A stretch of DNA of 64,000 nt, from assembly GCA_036674765.1 (NCBI GenBank), contig JARVKI010000003.1, positions 248,001 through 312,000 of the forward strand, read 5' to 3'. Shown here piece by piece: positions 60,067 through 64,000 of this stretch (positions within the stretch are counted from its first letter, which is position 1; each line of letters starts with the position of its first letter). Under the pieces are notes generated by a model. It searched no databases, was not told where the DNA came from, and worked only from the letters and a program-made list of their open reading frames with translations. The stretch is from Seiridium cupressi. Its lineage: Eukaryota; Ascomycota; Sordariomycetes; Amphisphaeriales; Sporocadaceae. The position numbers were made by a program, and so were the translations under genes.

Positions 60067-63000
60067 TTATGTCCATAATCGACATGTACCATCCGCACCG
60101 GCGGATACAATCCACGGGTGCGTCGGATGCCACTCTATACTCATGACACCCAGCTTATTTGTGACCTTGTGGCCCTTCAAACTCTTTAGGGGGACCAGTA
60201 CAGGGTCTGACAACATATCGTTGACTACTTTGCCGTGGAAGATTTGCAGAGTTCCATCGTCGGATGCATCGGCAAATAAAGGCAAGTTGCGATGGAACTG
60301 GTTACAGAAAGATAAAAAGTCAGCTCTCATTTTCTTTGACGACAAAGGGGAGTCTCTTCTAATCGAAGACGGGACGGCTTTGGCATCGGATGCTTCGATA
60401 GAGAGACGAAACGGGAAGCCAGAGCTTGCGCCGTGCAGAACATCGAGGGAAGAAGGAACGTCAATATGGCTGTACTCACTTTGACCGCCCGAATAGCTTC
60501 AGGGTGGAATCGCATCGCCTTGTATGGCCTGTTTGATAGTTCAAGATCATGCCAGAGCAAGCGGCGATCATATGATCCCACTATAAGGCTAAATCACTTG
60601 AGTTAGCAGTTGTCGTCATTTGGTCTACTGAGAGAGTTATGGGACGGGCGGCTGATGTTCCAGGAACAGCGCCCGAGTTGCAAGTGGTCATTTTCTAGAC
60701 AGGCTGCAAGGGATTGGAGGGGAGATAGGTATTCGCTTACTTATCGCCACCACTGTGTACATCGAAACAGCTTATCCATTTCGATCCCGGCGTCAGCGTC
60801 TTCACCAGTTCTTGACGTTGTAGATCATAACATCTGATCGTGCGCTGTGTCGCTACGAAGAACAATGGGCCTGTGGGATGGAAGGCTGCAGTCTGGGCCA
60901 AACCCGGTAGCTTTCGGAAAGGGATTTGCGTGAGATGTCGCGAAAGTGTATGGATTGCCACCGAGCTGTGTTTATGCTGCCCTGACGGGGAGACAGTTGT
61001 GAAGTGATCACCCTTCTTGTGCCAGTTGATGACCTTGACCGGAGATCGCACAGTAACCTTCAAGTGGACGCCGAGGTCTTCGAGCCGTGCTCCTGGCTTT
61101 GTCCACTTGCCTGGCGGGTCCTTCCTAGAACCAGTAGCAGTCGTAAGTTGGGTGCGGGTAGTGGCATGCCCAAACCCATTATCGAGCACGGAGCGGCTAT
61201 TTTGGTGGAGCTCCGGGTTGGCGTGTTGTGGTATGATGAGGTATATGTCCTCGGATACAGCAGCTGAAAGGATGAGAGCTTCTCTCCCTGGTCTCCACTT
61301 GACGGCATCCACCGGCTCATCACTGCTAAGTTTTATACTGTCCAGTTGATGACCAGTTTCAAGCTCATAAATTCGGACAGTGCCATCATCACCTCCGCTG
61401 GCAACATAAACACCACTTGGATCGATAGCTACCGATCGTACTACAACGTCTATTGTTAGTGATCTCTTCTTCGAGTGTGCTTGGAGGATGATGGAGTTAA
61501 AAGTTTAGAACTCCCACAGCGAGGCAATTCTTGAAATGGGATATAAAATGGCATGAAATAATTAGAAGTTGCTCACCTCTTCCCTGATGCCCAGTATACT
61601 CAACGGCCGTCGCCGTTGGGAATGGTTTCAGTTCCTCTGGGCGAGGCAATTTCGGAAGCAGAGAGTCTACGGCGCTTGAGGTCAGCAATTCCCTGTTTGA
61701 ACATACTTGGCGAGCAGATTTGATTGCAGCTTTTGCTACCAAACAAGTGTATGAAGGCCAGAACACAACCATGGGGTTCGCTTACTGGGATCGATATTGA
61801 GTCTGTTCTTTTTGACTCTAGGTGCAAGGTAGAGGTCCAGGCACCGCTCGAAGCGCTCCTTGACAAACTGATCGTAGCCCGGAACGCGACGGAGAGAATC
61901 ATACTTTTGAGGCAGATACTCTTTTTCCCGTTCTTCTGGGTCGGCCTGTTCCCACGTCTTCTTCTCGTCCTTGGACGGTAGGTACTCCAGTGGAGGGTTG
62001 TACGAAAGATCGTGAAGTGGTGGCGCGATTTTGGGCGCTACGATGTGCATAACATTGGGGGGGAGCACTTTCTCCTCGGCCCAGATGTCAAAGATTGGCT
62101 CGTCCTCATCCTCTTCCCGTTCTCTCTCCTCTGGTGGTTTATACGGTAGAATTCGACCTTCCTTGATGGCTTTGACTCTAAACGTAAAAGACATATCAGT
62201 TACTGATTCTTCTGGGACACGATCAAGCGAGTCTGTTGATCTCTGTAGGCTTTTTGTACTTACATTTTCATGATTCGCTTCGCTTCGTGCTTGGAAGGCA
62301 GGAATCGACGTTTCGGCTCGGGGGCTGAGCTCAAGGGCATCTGTTCTTCGAAGCTTGTGAACCATTCGACGGTGTCCTGAAAACCATTAGAAATTTGCAG
62401 GCGTCTATATGGAGCAACTCTCTTACCGGGTATGGATCATAGCCCTCGGCATGTTCATTCATCTGTACGCGACGTAACAGCTCTAGTTCGTCTTGGCTCA
62501 GTTGAAGTGGTTTTCCAGTCTGAGGACTACACCATTGGGGTTAGCAATTCCCTTCTCAAGTATATTTGGCGAATTATCGAGAGTTCAAGCTCATAATCCA
62601 AAGGCGAAAACGCTCGATCAGGAAGCAACAAGTCCTGAACAAAAGATTACGGAACTGCTTACTCTGTGAGACCAGTAAATCCTTTCGGAATATCTATCGT
62701 CTCCAGTAGAGCATCCAACGCATCACCAGACAAAGGTCTCGCTACCTTCTTGCCATCTATATCATATCCTATGTGGTTGTAGCTGTCATAGAAAGATAAA
62801 GGGATGTTTCCGATGGTGTTGACAGGCTCCTCGGCATCAGTGTCGTCCGAATCATATTCAGGTACGACCTCGGGATAGACGAATCGCTTCTTCTCTCCGT
62901 TCGCGTCTGTTTCGACTCGATACTCCTCATTATCGGAGGGCACGTCATCGCTTTCGAGGGCGAAATCGTTATCGTAGTCTTCCTCGTCAAGGTCCGCGTC

Positions 63001-63141
63001 CTCGTCACCTTCGCTACTGTCGTCTTCGGAGTCGTCCTCGAGCACGCCTTCAAGAAGTCCGAATTCGTCGTCGGAGGCGGCATCAGCTTCCGTCTCCGCT
63101 ACGGGAGCTTTGCGCTTCAAGTCTGCTTTCGTTCCAGCCAT
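60067..63141 (-). CDS. erb1: ERB1 (BOP1), ribosome biogenesis WD-repeat protein
   Basis: Minus-strand exons are 63141-62663, 62526-62427, 62376-62264, 62177-61786, 61666-61577, 61440-60741, 60588-60480 and 60297-60067, giving 737 residues. The seven introns are 50-182 bp and all phases match. The acidic N-terminus ([18 protein letters not shown]) leads into the BOP1NT domain ([20 protein letters not shown] to [20 protein letters not shown]). A C-terminal WD40 propeller starts at about residue 385, with [39 protein letters not shown] and the end [12 protein letters not shown]. Family role: with Nop7/PES1 and Ytm1/WDR12 it forms the PeBoW complex for 27S pre-rRNA processing and 60S assembly in the nucleolus. 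The exon 7 acceptor at 60,589 was chosen over the AG at 60,581 because only it keeps the conserved [16 protein letters not shown] sequence. Confidence 0.97.
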
Positions 63142-64000
63142 CTTGAATGCGATGCGACTACAATTCGTAGAGTGCGCTGCTGGGTGAAGCGAGCTGGTTC
63201 AGTCTGCGGTATGTGATTTTTTCCCTAACTTTTAGGTGGGGCCGCCTTTCTGCCGCCCCACTTACCAGAGCTCTGGAGTTGACCGCCTGCTAACATTTGG
63301 CATACTGTAGCTGCTTTGGAGGGGTTGTTCTGGCGCTTGAAATACAAGGATTCTTTGCAAATGTGGCACTACTTATACACAGACGCTAGTCCCCTTGTGT
63401 GAGCGGCTCGAGTGAATGAACGTGTCTTGGCCCAACACTATACATAGGTAGTTTTTGCCATTCAAGCTGCGATATCAAGCAGCCACGATGATCACCCGTT
63501 ACGTATGCATTGCGTCCGTCCCGGCTTCGCAAGGAGTCTCATTCAACATGGAGCTAGCTTCTCCGAAAGGCAAGCAGGAGACCGACGAGATACAAGAGTG
63601 CGCAAACAACAGACCGCGTACCTTAGACATGGGGCAGCTAAGGCTTTGGTATTTGCCGGCTATATTTGTACTTCATTGAATTTGCTTCTGAAGTTATTTG
63701 CTCCGGTGTAGAGATTTATCAACGGTTCCAAGGCGCTAGAGCTAATAATTTAGAGCTTGAAGACTGTTTATATTGCAAGGTCCAAATCGCCAAATGAAAG
63801 ACGAATACCTGCCACAAAGACAGGGCTTTCTGCCTTCCAGGACGGAGAGAAGTGTACCTTCACTGCCGCTATGATCTCAAACAACCGAAAATTGACGAGG
63901 TCGTCACACTTGAAAATGTTGTCATCTGACTTGATATTCGACTCTGAGCAATCACCAGTCACTCAGAGTCCTCGAAGAACCCTGCTCCTTCAATCCCTGA
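63142..64000. promoter_or_regulatory. ERB1 upstream region to window edge
   Basis: It contains the ERB1 promoter near 63,142-63,300. A 64-codon minus-strand ORF at 63,768-63,962 could be part of a gene crossing the right edge, but no family is recognised and it is not called. Confidence 0.45.

Noticed and set aside
63768..63962. 64-codon minus-strand ORF at the right edge
   Set aside because: It might be an exon of a gene beyond the window, but no family or splice partner is visible.
1..64000. Search for CRISPR arrays, intact transposons, or a biosynthetic or defence gene cluster
   Set aside because: No regularly spaced direct repeats, no transposase, reverse transcriptase, polyketide or peptide synthetase motifs were recognised; gene content is mixed housekeeping and signalling.

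Overview
The window is nuclear DNA of a filamentous ascomycete, most likely a Sordariomycete and possibly Hypocreales. Genes carry short introns (mostly 44-100 bp) with GT...AG ends and CTNAC-type branch points. Recognisable proteins include CRZ1, LEO1, MOB2, molybdopterin synthase small subunit, ribosomal protein eS28, dynamitin, an RTC4-domain protein, adenylate cyclase and ERB1. All family calls come from reading translations by eye; no database search was possible.

Layout. 1-4.3 kb: promoter and CRZ1-type calcineurin-responsive zinc-finger factor (+). 4.3-10.8 kb: no supportable gene. 10.9-17.6 kb: a five-exon gene (+) for a 2,011-residue low-complexity protein built from about 22 tryptophan/poly-lysine modules joined by Glu-Pro linkers. 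18.7 kb: intron-containing tRNA-Gly(CCC)-like gene. 19.3 kb: 69-residue cysteine-rich ORF. 21.4-22.3 kb: five-exon orphan gene (+). 23.5-25.5 kb: patatin-domain protein (-) that appears to lack both catalytic residues. 26.5-27.8 kb: LEO1 (-), divergent from MOB2 (+) at 28.7-30.6 kb. 31.3-32.0 kb: PSI-type membrane protein (+), convergent with molybdopterin synthase small subunit (-). 33.1-33.4 kb: RPS28 (-). 34.1-34.9 kb: a frameshifted membrane-anchored cysteine-rich protein (-). 35.6-37.0 kb: dynamitin (-), divergent from the RTC4-domain gene (+) at 37.8-39.4 kb. 39.4-43.8 kb: gene-poor, with a decayed aspartyl-tRNA synthetase copy between two AT-rich patches. 43.8-50.7 kb: adenylate cyclase (+). 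50.7-56.3 kb: gene-poor. 56.3-57.0 kb: a 229-residue orphan ORF (+). 58.2-59.5 kb: SGNH/GDSL hydrolase broken by two in-frame stops (+). 60.1-63.1 kb: ERB1 (-). 63.1-64.0 kb: ERB1 upstream region, no clear gene.

Most genes are unrelated housekeeping and signalling genes, as is usual in fungal chromosomes, not an operon or biosynthetic cluster. CRZ1 (Ca2+/calcineurin), adenylate cyclase (cAMP) and MOB2 (NDR kinase) are all growth-control signalling components, but nothing in the sequence links their regulation. The unusual items are the modular charged-repeat protein, the predicted inactive patatin protein, and three decaying genes: the SGNH hydrolase, the aspartyl-tRNA synthetase copy and the frameshifted membrane protein. 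I found no CRISPR array, no intact transposon and no new multi-gene system.
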